Of a stretch of 64,000 nt of DNA, positions 34,552 through 43,194 are shown in pieces. The stretch lies in NCBI RefSeq assembly GCF_947488565.1, contig NZ_CANKZC010000004.1:372001-436000 (forward strand), in the 5' to 3' direction. This DNA is from an uncultured Psychrobacter sp. (GTDB taxonomy: Bacteria; Pseudomonadota; Gammaproteobacteria; Pseudomonadales; Moraxellaceae). Position 1 is the stretch's first letter. Each line of letters begins with the position of its first letter. A program made the translations under genes and the position numbers. Below the pieces are notes generated by a model. That model made no database searches and was not told where the DNA came from. It was given only the letters and a program-made list of their open reading frames with translations.

Positions 34552-36417
34552 TTAACCATGGAGTGTTTGACTAATTTTGTCCAAGTTTAAACTATCCGAC
34601 ATGGCGCTAAATATCTCATAATACTTACCACCTTTATCATACAGCGCTTCATGCGTCCCAGTCTCAACCACTTGACCGTTTTCTATCACTACCAAATCAT
34701 CGGCGTCAATAATCTGCGCGATATTGTGCGACACCATAATCACCGTACGATCTTTTTTGATTAAATCTAAGCTTTTTTTGACCTGCTGACTGGCGATAGC
34801 ATCCAGGCTGGCGGTTGGTTCATCTAAGAACACAATCGGTGGATCTTTTAAAAACATTCTTGCCAGCGCAATGCGTTGCTGCTGACCACCTGATAGTGAT
34901 TTTGCCGTACTCTCATAACCCTCTTTAAGCTTTATAACTTGCTCATGAATCGAGGCTTTTTTAGCAGCGACAATAATGTCCTCTTGTGTCGCATTGGTGT
35001 CGCCATAACGGATATTTTCGCTAATAGTCCCTGAGAAGATATGATTGCTCTGTAATACTAAGCCAATATTGTGACGTAAATCATGGGTATCACAGTCTGC
35101 CAAGTCATGACCATCCAAGTAGATCACGCCTGCGTCTGGCTCGTAGAACTTGACTAACAAACTAATAATGGTGCTCTTACCAGCGCCAGAGAGGCCAACA
35201 AGGGCGGTAATACGATTGGGACGAATCTCAAAACTGACATCTCTTAGTGCTTGCGTGCCGTTAGGATAAGTAAAATCGACGTTTTTTAGCTCAATATGAC
35301 CCTTTAGATCTTTACTACTGATGCCGTCAATATTCTCAACTTGTTTGTCATCTTCCAATATCTCAAAAAACCCTTCTGCATAAGTGAGCGCATTATTGAT
35401 CTGATCATAAATGCGATGCAATTGACGGATAGGAGCGGCGACGTTCTGAAACAGCAGTACATGAAACAAAACCATGCCGATGGTCATCTCGCCTTGTAAA
35501 ACAAAATAGGCAGTCAATAAAATAATAATGACGATGCCAATTTGCTCAATAAAGGTCTTTACCGCGTCATAGATAAAGCCAATGCTACGAATGCGCAGCT
35601 GATTGCCTGTCATCTCTTTTTGAATCTTTAGATGCTTTTGCGCCTCGATCGGCTCACGGACGAAGGATTTGACCACGCTAATAGAGTTAATAAGCGAGAT
35701 AACAAGCCCGCTTTTGGCCTCTCGAAAGCCGCGCATCTGCCGGCGGTAACCTTGTAAGCGCCTAGCTTGCTTTTGACTAATAAAAAAGTAAATGGGTATG
35801 ATAATCAAACCAACGAGGCCAATCCAAAAGTTGGTCGAGAACATAATAATAAGCGACACAATGGCACTGGCAAACAGTGGCAGCATATCAATAAAGAAGT
35901 TTTGCACGAGGCTGGTCAGGCTCATCACACCATAATCGATGCGGGTTTGTAGCTTGCCACTATCGTTTTGACTACTGGTATAAAACGCCATACGGTAGGT
36001 GAGAATGCGTTCTATAATCTTTTGTGATAGATCGCGTGACAGATTAATACGAATTTTCTCACCAAAAAAACGCTGACCAAAAGAGATGAATATCGATAAT
36101 ATCTCTTTAGTCAACAACACGGCACTAATAATACCCAACATACGCAAACCTGCCTGCCAAGGATCGGCAAGCGCGGCAATCTCAGTTAAAGTATCGACGG
36201 TATAACGCAATACAAAGGCATTGACCTGCGCGGTAAAAGAGCCAAGTACGGTTAAGATTAAAGTGGCTACGATTAACACTTTGTAAGGCGCGGCGAAGTT
36301 AGCAAGCTTTTTTAAAATGTTCCACAGCAGTGCGCGGCGCTCCGTTTTTTCAACGGGTGCAGTATTTAAAAAAGGATTATCATTTAGGACACGTGTAGGT
36401 TTAGACGGTTTTGGCAT
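34552..36417 (-). CDS. ABC exporter, fused membrane and ATPase domains (MsbA/LmrA-like)
   Basis: This 621-residue half-transporter has a six-helix type IV ABC exporter domain (about residues 40-330). The nucleotide-binding domain has Walker A GLSGAGKST (about residue 417), signature LSGGQQQR, Walker B IVFLDEPTAS and the switch histidine in VSHN. It works as a homodimer that pumps lipids or drugs out of the inner leaflet. Substrate cannot be read from sequence. It is 43 bp upstream of the small helical protein and the acetyltransferase, so all three may be cotranscribed on the minus strand. It lies between prpF and prpD without an evident metabolic link. Confidence 0.9.
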   Translation of the reverse strand: MPKPSKPTRVLNDNPFLNTAPVEKTERRALLWNILKKLANFAAPYKVLIVATLILTVLGSFTAQVNAFVLRYTVDTLTEIAALADPWQAGLRMLGIISAVLLTKEILSIFISFGQRFFGEKIRINLSRDLSQKIIERILTYRMAFYTSSQNDSGKLQTRIDYGVMSLTSLVQNFFIDMLPLFASAIVSLIIMFSTNFWIGLVGLIIIPIYFFISQKQARRLQGYRRQMRGFREAKSGLVISLINSISVVKSFVREPIEAQKHLKIQKEMTGNQLRIRSIGFIYDAVKTFIEQIGIVIIILLTAYFVLQGEMTIGMVLFHVLLFQNVAAPIRQLHRIYDQINNALTYAEGFFEILEDDKQVENIDGISSKDLKGHIELKNVDFTYPNGTQALRDVSFEIRPNRITALVGLSGAGKSTIISLLVKFYEPDAGVIYLDGHDLADCDTHDLRHNIGLVLQSNHIFSGTISENIRYGDTNATQEDIIVAAKKASIHEQVIKLKEGYESTAKSLSGGQQQRIALARMFLKDPPIVFLDEPTASLDAIASQQVKKSLDLIKKDRTVIMVSHNIAQIIDADDLVVIENGQVVETGTHEALYDKGGKYYEIFSAMSDSLNLDKISQTLHG

Positions 36418-36700
36418 ATTAAGGTTTTGGTCTTACGATTGAAGCCAATAAAATTTAGAGTCAAAAATATAGCAGCTGGTAACTATTCTATTATCCTGCA
36501 TTTTATTTAAAAATACAGCGGATGACTGTTAATTTTAGATATCACTATTTATAAGTTAACGTAGGCTATGATGTTAGCCACGTTTTCTATTTTTTTGCAA
36601 GGGTGTAGAGTACGCTACAAGTACCAAATATTATAAATGGTGAGCGGGACGTGCCCTACATACTACATATCACCTTACATACTTCATACCGCTAAACGTT

Positions 36701-37936
36701 TTAAAAAGCATCACTAGGTACAAAAACTTCACCTACCATAATACGACGGGCTGAGCGGCTCATAGAGACTTTTTTGGCCTGCCAGCGTCCATCAACTTGT
36801 TCAGTTTTGCCGCCAACTAATAGCGTACCTGAAGGATGACCAAAGCGCACCTCTGATAGCTCGCCAGCGCCAGCGGCTGCATTCACTAATGTTCCTTGCG
36901 TCGTCGCTGCCGCTGCAATAGCGACCGCTGCCGTACCCATCATCGCATGATGCAGCTGTCCCATACTCATCGCCCGCACCACTAAGTCGATGTCGTCTGC
37001 GCTGACGTCTTTACCACTCGACGCGGTATAGCTTTGCGCTGGAGCGACCCAAGCGATCTTAGGAATATGTTGGCTGGTTTGTGCCTCAGACTCATCTTTA
37101 AATAGTCCCATAGCGACGCCACCACGCGCACGAACTTTTTCCAACTTGGCTAATAGTTCGTCATTACTATTAATATCGCCTTGTAGCTCAACTCCCGTAA
37201 ACCCTAAGTCATCGCTTTTCATAAAGATAGTTGGGATGCCGGCGCTGATAAAGGTCGCTTTTACGTTATCAGTGCTTAGACCACAACCTGAAACATCGAA
37301 ATCATCAACGAGGTTATTAGTCGGGAACATATCACTAGAGGAGTCAACGGGATCGATAAATTCAATTTTAACTTCGCTTGCAGGGAAGGTGACGCCGTCT
37401 AATTCAAAGTCGCCAGTTTCTTGTACTTGCACCTTGCCGTTCTCATCTTTATATACAGGCACATGAGCAATAATGGTTTTGCCGATATTCTCTTGCCAAA
37501 TGCGCACTTCACAAATACCGCTATCGGCACCATCATCAATACTATTAGCGACTTTATCAGTAGCAACCAAACCCATATTAATCGCGCAGGCACCCACCGC
37601 AGCGGTTAAATTACCACAGTTGCCCGCCCAATCTATCATCGGTTTGGCGATATTAACTTGCCCAAATAAATAATTGACATCGTGGTCGGCTTGTTTTGCT
37701 TCAGACAATATCACCGTTTTTGACGTACTAGAGCTGCCATTACCTAAGCCGTCGATTTGCTTGCCATAAGGGTCAGGGCTGCCGATGACGCGCAGTAGAA
37801 AGTTATCACGTGCCTTGCCAGCCACTTGGCAGCGCTCAGGTAGGTCGGATAACTTAAAAAACGTGCCCTTTGAGGTACCGCCACGCATATAGGTGGCGGG
37901 GACAGAGAGTTGCGGGGCGAAAGTAGGTTGGGTCAT
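36701..37936 (-). CDS. prpF: 2-methyl-aconitate isomerase (PrpF)
   Basis: The 411-residue product starts with VPATYMRGGTSKGTFF, the PrpF signature. It also has GNGSSSTSKTVIL, IDWAGNCGNLTAAVGACAI (key residues NCGN) and the C-terminal MSRSARRIMVGEVFVP. PrpF isomerises the trans-2-methylaconitate made by AcnD to the cis form. I chose ATG at 37936 (MTQPTFAP), with AAAGGA about ten bases upstream; the reading from GTG at 38005 would run through the toxin-antitoxin operator. PrpF normally sits directly downstream of acnD, but here a toxin-antitoxin pair separates them, so prpF needs its own promoter between 37937 and 38037. Confidence 0.93.
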   Translation of the reverse strand: MTQPTFAPQLSVPATYMRGGTSKGTFFKLSDLPERCQVAGKARDNFLLRVIGSPDPYGKQIDGLGNGSSSTSKTVILSEAKQADHDVNYLFGQVNIAKPMIDWAGNCGNLTAAVGACAINMGLVATDKVANSIDDGADSGICEVRIWQENIGKTIIAHVPVYKDENGKVQVQETGDFELDGVTFPASEVKIEFIDPVDSSSDMFPTNNLVDDFDVSGCGLSTDNVKATFISAGIPTIFMKSDDLGFTGVELQGDINSNDELLAKLEKVRARGGVAMGLFKDESEAQTSQHIPKIAWVAPAQSYTASSGKDVSADDIDLVVRAMSMGQLHHAMMGTAAVAIAAAATTQGTLVNAAAGAGELSEVRFGHPSGTLLVGGKTEQVDGRWQAKKVSMSRSARRIMVGEVFVPSDAF

Positions 37937-37987
37937 GATTTTCATTCCTTTAAGTCTTATTATAATGTAAATAGTTAATATTTCTTG

Positions 37988-38008
37988 TTTGTGGTAAAAT
38001 ACCACAAA
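37988..38008. promoter_or_regulatory. palindromic operator of the toxin-antitoxin module
   Basis: Nine-base arms TTTGTGGTA and TACCACAAA flank AAA and match perfectly. The site ends 29 bp before the antitoxin start and also lies between that gene and prpF. This is the position and shape of antitoxin autoregulatory sites. Antitoxin binding would be expected to affect prpF too. Confidence 0.65.
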
Positions 38009-38037
38009 GGTTAGTGTTGTTAAATAAGGAGGGCATT

Positions 38038-38259
38038 ATGTCCACTGCAAGTATACGACTTAATAAGTCACTGGTTGACAAAGCTCATGCTATTGCAAAA
38101 GCACAACATCGGACACCACCGAAGCAGATTGAGCATTGGGCAACTATTGGTCAAATTATGGAGGATAATCCAGATTTATCTTATGAATTTGTTCGTCAGT
38201 TATTAATTGCACAAGCAGAGGTTGACGCGGGTATGACTGAGCCTTATGAATTTGGATAG
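38038..38259 (+). CDS. ParD-like antitoxin
   Basis: The 73-residue protein begins STASIRLNKSLVDKAHAIAKAQHRTPPKQIEHWATIG, here recognised by its ribbon-helix-helix start (SIRLNKSLVDKA) and the KQIEHWA element. It ends in AGMTEPYEFG. These match the ParD-like antitoxin family. ATG at 38038 has AGGAGG six bases upstream; the TTG at 38014 lies before that site and is unlikely. It is followed 17 bp later by a RelE-type toxin gene, and a palindrome lies just upstream. It should bind the operator and neutralise the toxin. Confidence 0.82.
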   Translation: MSTASIRLNKSLVDKAHAIAKAQHRTPPKQIEHWATIGQIMEDNPDLSYEFVRQLLIAQAEVDAGMTEPYEFG

Positions 38260-38276
38260 TTTGATTTGGAAAAACT

Positions 38277-38567
38277 ATGACTCAATCTCTACGTGTTATT
38301 CAGTCTCATGGATTCAAAAAAGCGGTTAAAAAATTGCATAAGAATCAAAAAGCAGACCTTGATGGTGCTGTACAGGCTATCATCGATAATCCTCATTTAG
38401 GCATACTCAAAGCAGGTGATCTTTCGTCTGTGCGCGTCCATAAATTTAAGATGACAAAACAGTTAACGTTATTAGCTTATCAAATAGATGATGGTCAGCT
38501 AGTTCTTACGCTGCTTATGCTAGGAACACATGAGAACTTTTATCGTGATGTTAAGTTAATGCTTTAA
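38277..38567 (+). CDS. RelE/ParE-superfamily toxin
   Basis: The 96-residue basic protein has the RelE fold pattern: FKKAVKKLHKNQKADLDGAVQAIIDNPHLGILKAGDLSSVRVHKF, recognised here by KKLHK, the DNPHLG turn and the RVHKF strand, and then LLAYQIDDGQLVLTLLMLGTHENFYRDVK. The last part is like YafQ/StbE members, with HENFYRD at the end. Such toxins cut mRNA at the ribosome, or (ParE) poison gyrase; which applies is not settled. Its 3' end overlaps the convergent YefM remnant by 17 bp. Confidence 0.82.
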   Translation: MTQSLRVIQSHGFKKAVKKLHKNQKADLDGAVQAIIDNPHLGILKAGDLSSVRVHKFKMTKQLTLLAYQIDDGQLVLTLLMLGTHENFYRDVKLML

Positions 38568-38799
38568 AGCTAACATTTCCAGCTTGATACTGCTCAATAG
38601 ACTTAGCCAAATGCGCTGCATTTGCAGGCGACCCTAACGAATAAAGTGTCTCTTTCAAACTATTATAATGAGCATGCGACATGACAACCGCATCATCATT
38701 ATTTTGATGCTTTATACAGACCACATTAGTATCATCGTTCACTATATCTAAAATTTGTTTAAAATCTTGATTAGCTTCTGCAAAACTGAAAGTTTTTAT
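38551..38799 (-). pseudogene. yefM: YefM/Phd-family antitoxin remnant with lost start codon
   Basis: Read on the minus strand, the frame from 38799 gives IKTFSFAEANQDFKQILDIV, then 62 more residues including DDAVVMSHAHYNSLKETLYSLGSPANAAHLAKSIEQY. This follows YefM from end to end (about 82 residues). The codon at the expected start is ATA (38797-38799), and no ATG, GTG or TTG occurs in frame between it and the upstream stop. The first usable start is a GTG at 38742, which would remove the DNA-binding N-terminus. No YoeB toxin gene follows; the RelE toxin is there on the other strand. Either the gene is dead or it initiates at AUA; I favour a decayed orphan antitoxin. Confidence 0.7.
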
Positions 38800-38846
38800 A
38801 AGATGTCTCTTTTTTAATTCGAGATTAAGACTTACGTTATCAACTA

Positions 38847-38883
38847 TAAAAAGGCCGATGCCATATTTCTATACAACATCGGC
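38847..38883 (-). terminator. terminator after acnD
   Basis: On the minus strand GCCGATG and CATCGGC (38854-38883) pair around a 16-nt loop and are followed by CTTTTT. The hairpin starts 34 bp after the acnD stop codon. It separates acnD from prpF transcription. Confidence 0.75.
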
Positions 38884-38916
38884 TCATTTACTAATTATTA
38901 GCGTTTACGCCAAAAA

Positions 38917-41607
38917 CTAAGCAATATCAATCGTTCCTTCAATAAACTCTTTGGCAAAACGCTGTAGCATACCGCCAGAGTTATACATCTTCACCTCATC
39001 AGCGGTATCTAAGCGGCAGATAACCGGCGTTTTATCAACGCTGCCATCTTGACGATGAATCACCAGCGTCATACCGCCGCCCGCTGATACCTCACCTTCG
39101 AGATCGAAAACCTCAGACCCGTCAATGTTTAGCGTCTCACGGTTGGTGCCTTCTTTAAACTGCACGGGAAGCGCGCCCATACCGACTAAGTTTTGACGGT
39201 GAATACGCTCAAAGTCTTCAGCGACAACGACTTCCACGCCAGCCAGACGCACGCCTTTGGCCGCCCAATCACGGCTTGAACCTTGACCATAACCGTCACC
39301 GGCGATGATGATCAGCGGCTGTTCACGATTCATGTAAGTTTCAATCGCCTCCCACATACGCATGACTTGGCCTTCTGGCTCTACGCGAGCGAGTGACCCT
39401 TGGATAACGTCGCCTTTCTCATCACGTACCATCTCATTGAGCAGTTTCGGGTTAGCAAAAGTGGCGCGCTGAGCGGTTAAATGGTCGCCACGATGCGTGG
39501 CGTATGAGTTATAGTCCTCGCTTGGTAATCCCATCGTATCGAGATACTCGCCAGCAGCGGAATCTCCCATAATCGCGTTAGAGGGCGACATGTGATCGGT
39601 TGTGATGTTATCACCAAGCACAGCGAGTGGACGCAGACCTTTTAACTTATTCATTGCCGCCATCTTACCTTCCCAGTACGGAGGGCGACGGATATAAGTA
39701 CTCATCTCACGCCAGTCGTACTGAGGGTCGATAACCGACGCTTCATTACGACCTGCCTGTGCTTTGGCTTCATCAAACATCGGAATATAGACGGCATTAT
39801 ACTGCTCAGGTTTCACCGAGGCTTTAACGATAGCATCAACTTCCGCGTCATCAAACCAGATGTCTTTTAGATACACATCGTTGCCATTTTGGTCTTTGCC
39901 AAGTGAATCTTTTTCGATATCAAAACGGATATTACCAGCGATAGCATAGGCGACCACCAAAGGCGGTGAAGCTAGGAAAGCTTGCTTGGCATATGGATGA
40001 ATACGGCCATCAAAATTGCGGTTGCCTGAGAGGACGGCGGTACTAAACAAATCCCGCTCAATGATCTCTTGCTCAATCTCTGGGTCGAGCGCACCGCTCA
40101 TGCCATTACAAGTGGTACAAGCAAAGGCGACGACATCAAAGCCCAGTTTTTGTAGCTCGGGCAATAAGTTGGCTTCTTCTAAATACAGCTTAACGGCTTT
40201 TGAGCCTGGCGCGAGTGAGGACTTCACCCAAGGTTTGCGAATCAGGCCTTTTTCTACTGCATTACGAGCGACAATACCGGCAGCCACCATGTTGCGCGGG
40301 TTTGAGGTGTTGGTACAGCTGGTGATAGCGGCGATAATCACTGCACCATCTGGCATCAGACCATCTTTTGGTTCTGGCAACTTGTTACCTTCGCCATGAG
40401 CGATGCCTTCTTTTACCAAATCAGTCGTCGATACGCGCGCATGGGGGCGTGACGGGCCGGCGATGTTGCGCACGACTTTTGACAAATCAAAACGCAGCAC
40501 GCGCTCATATTCGGCATCTTTTAGGCCATCTGCCCACAGACCAACCTGTTTGGCATAGGCTTCAACCGTTTCGATTTGCTGCTCTGAGCGCCCAGTCAAA
40601 CGCAAATAATCAATGGTTTGCTCATCGATAGAGAACATCGCAGCCGTTGCGCCGTACTCTGGTGTCATATTGGAGATAGAAGCACGGTCGCCAACGGTCA
40701 GATTGCGTGCGCCTTCACCGTAAAATTCTAGGTAGGCGGAAACCACGCCTTCCTCACGTAAGAACTCAGTCATGGCGAGTACCAAATCGGTACCGGTAAT
40801 GCCTTCTTGTAGCTTACCTGTTAGCTCAACGCCAACGATGTTTGGCAAGCGCATGTATGAAGGGTTGCCCAACATGACGCTTTCGGCTTCTAGTCCGCCG
40901 ACACCGATAGAGATAACGCCGAGCGCATCGACCATTGGTGTGTGACTATCAGTACCGACCAAGGTATCAGGGAAGGTGATGGCATCGCCGTCTTGGTCAG
41001 CCACCACTTGTACCACTGGCGACATTTTTTCAAGATTGATTTGGTGCATGATACCGTTACCGGGTGGTACCACGTTGACGTTATCAAAGGCGTACTGACA
41101 CCAGTTGATAAAATGAAAACGGTCTTCGTTACGGCGCTCTTCGATAGCACGGTTTTTTTCAAACGCATCTTCCTCAAACCCTGCATGCTCGACCGCTAAG
41201 GAGTGATCGACGATAAGCTGTGTTGGTACGATAGGGTTAACTTTGGCAGGATCACCGCCTTCTGCTGCGATAGCATCACGCAAGCCTGCCAAATCGACAA
41301 ACGCAGTCTGCCCTAAGATGTCGTGGCAAACCACGCGGGCAGGGTACCAAGGAAAATCTACTTCTTGCTTGCGATAAATATGCTGTGATAGCGCCTCGGT
41401 CAAATCTTCCGGCGGACAACGGCGCACAAGGTTTTCACACAGCACTTTTGAGCTAAATGGTAGTTTGGCATAAGCGCCCGGCTCAATCTCATTCACTGCT
41501 TGCTCGACGTCGAAATAATATAGATCAGTATTCGGCAATGGCTTTTTATACTGCTCATTCATGGTTTGCGGATTAACTTGCGTTAAAGGCTGCTTGCTGT
41601 CGCTCAT
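38917..41607 (-). CDS. acnD: Fe/S-dependent 2-methylcitrate dehydratase (AcnD)
   Basis: This aconitase-family protein of 896 residues has the cluster-binding cysteines in ITSCTNTSNP and FACTTCNGMSG. It also has VDHSLAVEHAG and AGDGYGQGSSRDWAAKG. The overall closeness is to AcnD rather than AcnA, supported by the neighbours prpC, prpB and prpF. AcnD turns 2-methylcitrate into trans-2-methylaconitate, which PrpF isomerises. I chose ATG at 41607 (MSDSKQPL) with AAAGGAAAG upstream; the reading from 41679 adds 24 residues without homology-like character. It is followed by a terminator, so the usual acnD-prpF operon is broken here. The gap to prpC is 350 bp. Confidence 0.93.
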   Translation of the reverse strand: MSDSKQPLTQVNPQTMNEQYKKPLPNTDLYYFDVEQAVNEIEPGAYAKLPFSSKVLCENLVRRCPPEDLTEALSQHIYRKQEVDFPWYPARVVCHDILGQTAFVDLAGLRDAIAAEGGDPAKVNPIVPTQLIVDHSLAVEHAGFEEDAFEKNRAIEERRNEDRFHFINWCQYAFDNVNVVPPGNGIMHQINLEKMSPVVQVVADQDGDAITFPDTLVGTDSHTPMVDALGVISIGVGGLEAESVMLGNPSYMRLPNIVGVELTGKLQEGITGTDLVLAMTEFLREEGVVSAYLEFYGEGARNLTVGDRASISNMTPEYGATAAMFSIDEQTIDYLRLTGRSEQQIETVEAYAKQVGLWADGLKDAEYERVLRFDLSKVVRNIAGPSRPHARVSTTDLVKEGIAHGEGNKLPEPKDGLMPDGAVIIAAITSCTNTSNPRNMVAAGIVARNAVEKGLIRKPWVKSSLAPGSKAVKLYLEEANLLPELQKLGFDVVAFACTTCNGMSGALDPEIEQEIIERDLFSTAVLSGNRNFDGRIHPYAKQAFLASPPLVVAYAIAGNIRFDIEKDSLGKDQNGNDVYLKDIWFDDAEVDAIVKASVKPEQYNAVYIPMFDEAKAQAGRNEASVIDPQYDWREMSTYIRRPPYWEGKMAAMNKLKGLRPLAVLGDNITTDHMSPSNAIMGDSAAGEYLDTMGLPSEDYNSYATHRGDHLTAQRATFANPKLLNEMVRDEKGDVIQGSLARVEPEGQVMRMWEAIETYMNREQPLIIIAGDGYGQGSSRDWAAKGVRLAGVEVVVAEDFERIHRQNLVGMGALPVQFKEGTNRETLNIDGSEVFDLEGEVSAGGGMTLVIHRQDGSVDKTPVICRLDTADEVKMYNSGGMLQRFAKEFIEGTIDIA

Positions 41608-41957
41608 GGCGTGCTTTCCTTTATAAGTAGAGTGGTATAGTGAGTTGAAAATAAAACGGTTATATAATTTTAAACACACTACTGGTATAAATTTTATTTT
41701 CTTGCTGTGCCTATGCCGACAGAGGCTGCATAAAATTCATCTCAGTAGCGCTATGTTCTTTTTAAAGTACATTAACCATATAAATGAAATGAGTTGAACT
41801 ATATTTAGTTAAGTTAAAGGTATAAGTATGATTCATTTAGCAAAACCTATTATTGATAGTAAATTTTGCTAAATAAATATTATGGCAATTTTAGAGATTG
41901 ATAGGGTGCGCCATACGCACCCTATAATGAAACAAACTATTAAATGACGATGCTCAA
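41608..41957. other. intergenic region between prpC and acnD
   Basis: The 350 bp are AT-rich and hold no ORF. A stable hairpin lies near the prpC end at 41901-41925. The rest may contain a separate acnD promoter. Confidence 0.5.
41901..41925 (-). terminator. 10-bp hairpin after prpC, without T-run
   Basis: ATAGGGTGCG and CGCACCCTAT pair perfectly around CCATA. On the minus strand the hairpin is followed by CAATCTC rather than Ts, so it may be an RNA-stabilising or processing hairpin between prpC and acnD instead of a full terminator. Confidence 0.5.
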
Positions 41958-43088
41958 TTAACCACGCTCAGCGATAGAAGGTACGTCTCTTGGCTCTTCA
42001 CCGATGTACTCTGCACTTGGACGAATAATACGGTTGTTGGCACGCTGCTCAAAGACGTGGGCTGCCCAGCCAGTCAGGCGTGAGCAGACAAAGATTGGGG
42101 TAAATAGCTTGGTTGGAATACCCATAAAGTTATAGGTTGAGGCATGGAAAAAGTCAGCATTACAGAACAGTTTTTTCTCACGCCACATGACCTCTTCACA
42201 GCGCACAGAGACTGGATATAAAACCGTATCACCAACGTCCTCAGCCAGTTTTTCCGCCCATTGTTTGATGATGACATTACGCGGATCAGATTCGCTATAG
42301 ATAGCGTGACCAAAGCCCATGATTTTGTCTTTACGCTCAAGCATGGCCATCATCTCTTTTTCGGCCTCATCGGGTGAGCTAAAGTCTTCAATCATATCCA
42401 TCGCCGCCTCATTAGCGCCGCCATGCAAGTGCCCGCGCAATGAACCAATCGCACCGGTGATGCAAGAATGGATATCTGATAAGGTAGACGCACAAACGCG
42501 CGCGGTAAAGGTAGAGGCGTTGAACTCATGCTCAGCATACAAGATAAGTGAAACGTTCATCACGCGTTCGTGAAGCTCATTTGGCTTCTCGCCTTTGAGC
42601 AGATGCAAAAAGTGCCCACCGATAGTGTCATCATCGGTTTCAGTCTCGATACGCTCATTGTCATGGCTAAAGCGATACCAATAGTTGATGATTGATGGGA
42701 ATACCGCCAGCATACGATCGGTTTTATCGTTTTGCTGTTCAAAGTCGGTTTCCATCTCAAGATTACCTAGCATTGAGCAACCAGTACGCAATACATCCAT
42801 TGGATGGGCTTCGCTTGGAATACGCTCAAGTACATCTTTTAATGCTTGTGGTAGACCGCGCATCTTTTTGAGTTTGGCTTGATAGGCATCCAGCTCACTT
42901 TGGGTGGGTAGGTTGCCATAAAGCAGTAGATAAGCCACTTCTTCAAAGATACATTGCTCAGCCAAGTCTTTGACATCATAACCACGATAAGTAAGACCTG
43001 AGCCTGATTTACCGACAGTTGATAATGACGTCTTGCCAGCAACTTGACCACGTAGTCCTGCGCCTGATAGTTGTTTGCCTGCTGCCAT
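41958..43088 (-). CDS. prpC: 2-methylcitrate synthase (PrpC)
   Basis: This 376-residue citrate-synthase-family enzyme begins with GLRGQVAGKTSLSTVG and SGLTYRGYDV. The catalytic histidines are in GHLHGGANEAAM and GFGHAIYSESDPR, and the catalytic aspartate lies in FFHASTYNFMGIP-type spacing near residue 312. The short length and YRGYDVKDLAE start fit 2-methylcitrate synthases rather than the larger housekeeping GltA. It condenses propionyl-CoA with oxaloacetate. ATG at 43088 follows AAGGAATTTAATC. It is 106 bp downstream of prpB in the same operon. Confidence 0.95.
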   Translation of the reverse strand: MAAGKQLSGAGLRGQVAGKTSLSTVGKSGSGLTYRGYDVKDLAEQCIFEEVAYLLLYGNLPTQSELDAYQAKLKKMRGLPQALKDVLERIPSEAHPMDVLRTGCSMLGNLEMETDFEQQNDKTDRMLAVFPSIINYWYRFSHDNERIETETDDDTIGGHFLHLLKGEKPNELHERVMNVSLILYAEHEFNASTFTARVCASTLSDIHSCITGAIGSLRGHLHGGANEAAMDMIEDFSSPDEAEKEMMAMLERKDKIMGFGHAIYSESDPRNVIIKQWAEKLAEDVGDTVLYPVSVRCEEVMWREKKLFCNADFFHASTYNFMGIPTKLFTPIFVCSRLTGWAAHVFEQRANNRIIRPSAEYIGEEPRDVPSIAERG

Positions 43089-43194
43089 GATTAAATTCCT
43101 TTTGTTGGTAGCTTGTTGTTAAAGTGATTGGGTTAAACAGTGTTCACTGTTGAAAATGCTTGAAAAAACCCGTTTATACCTTACTTGTTTTTTC

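Noticed and set aside
38917..41607. Housekeeping aconitase AcnA
   Set aside because: The presence of prpF, prpB and prpC around it and the sequence pattern favour AcnD.
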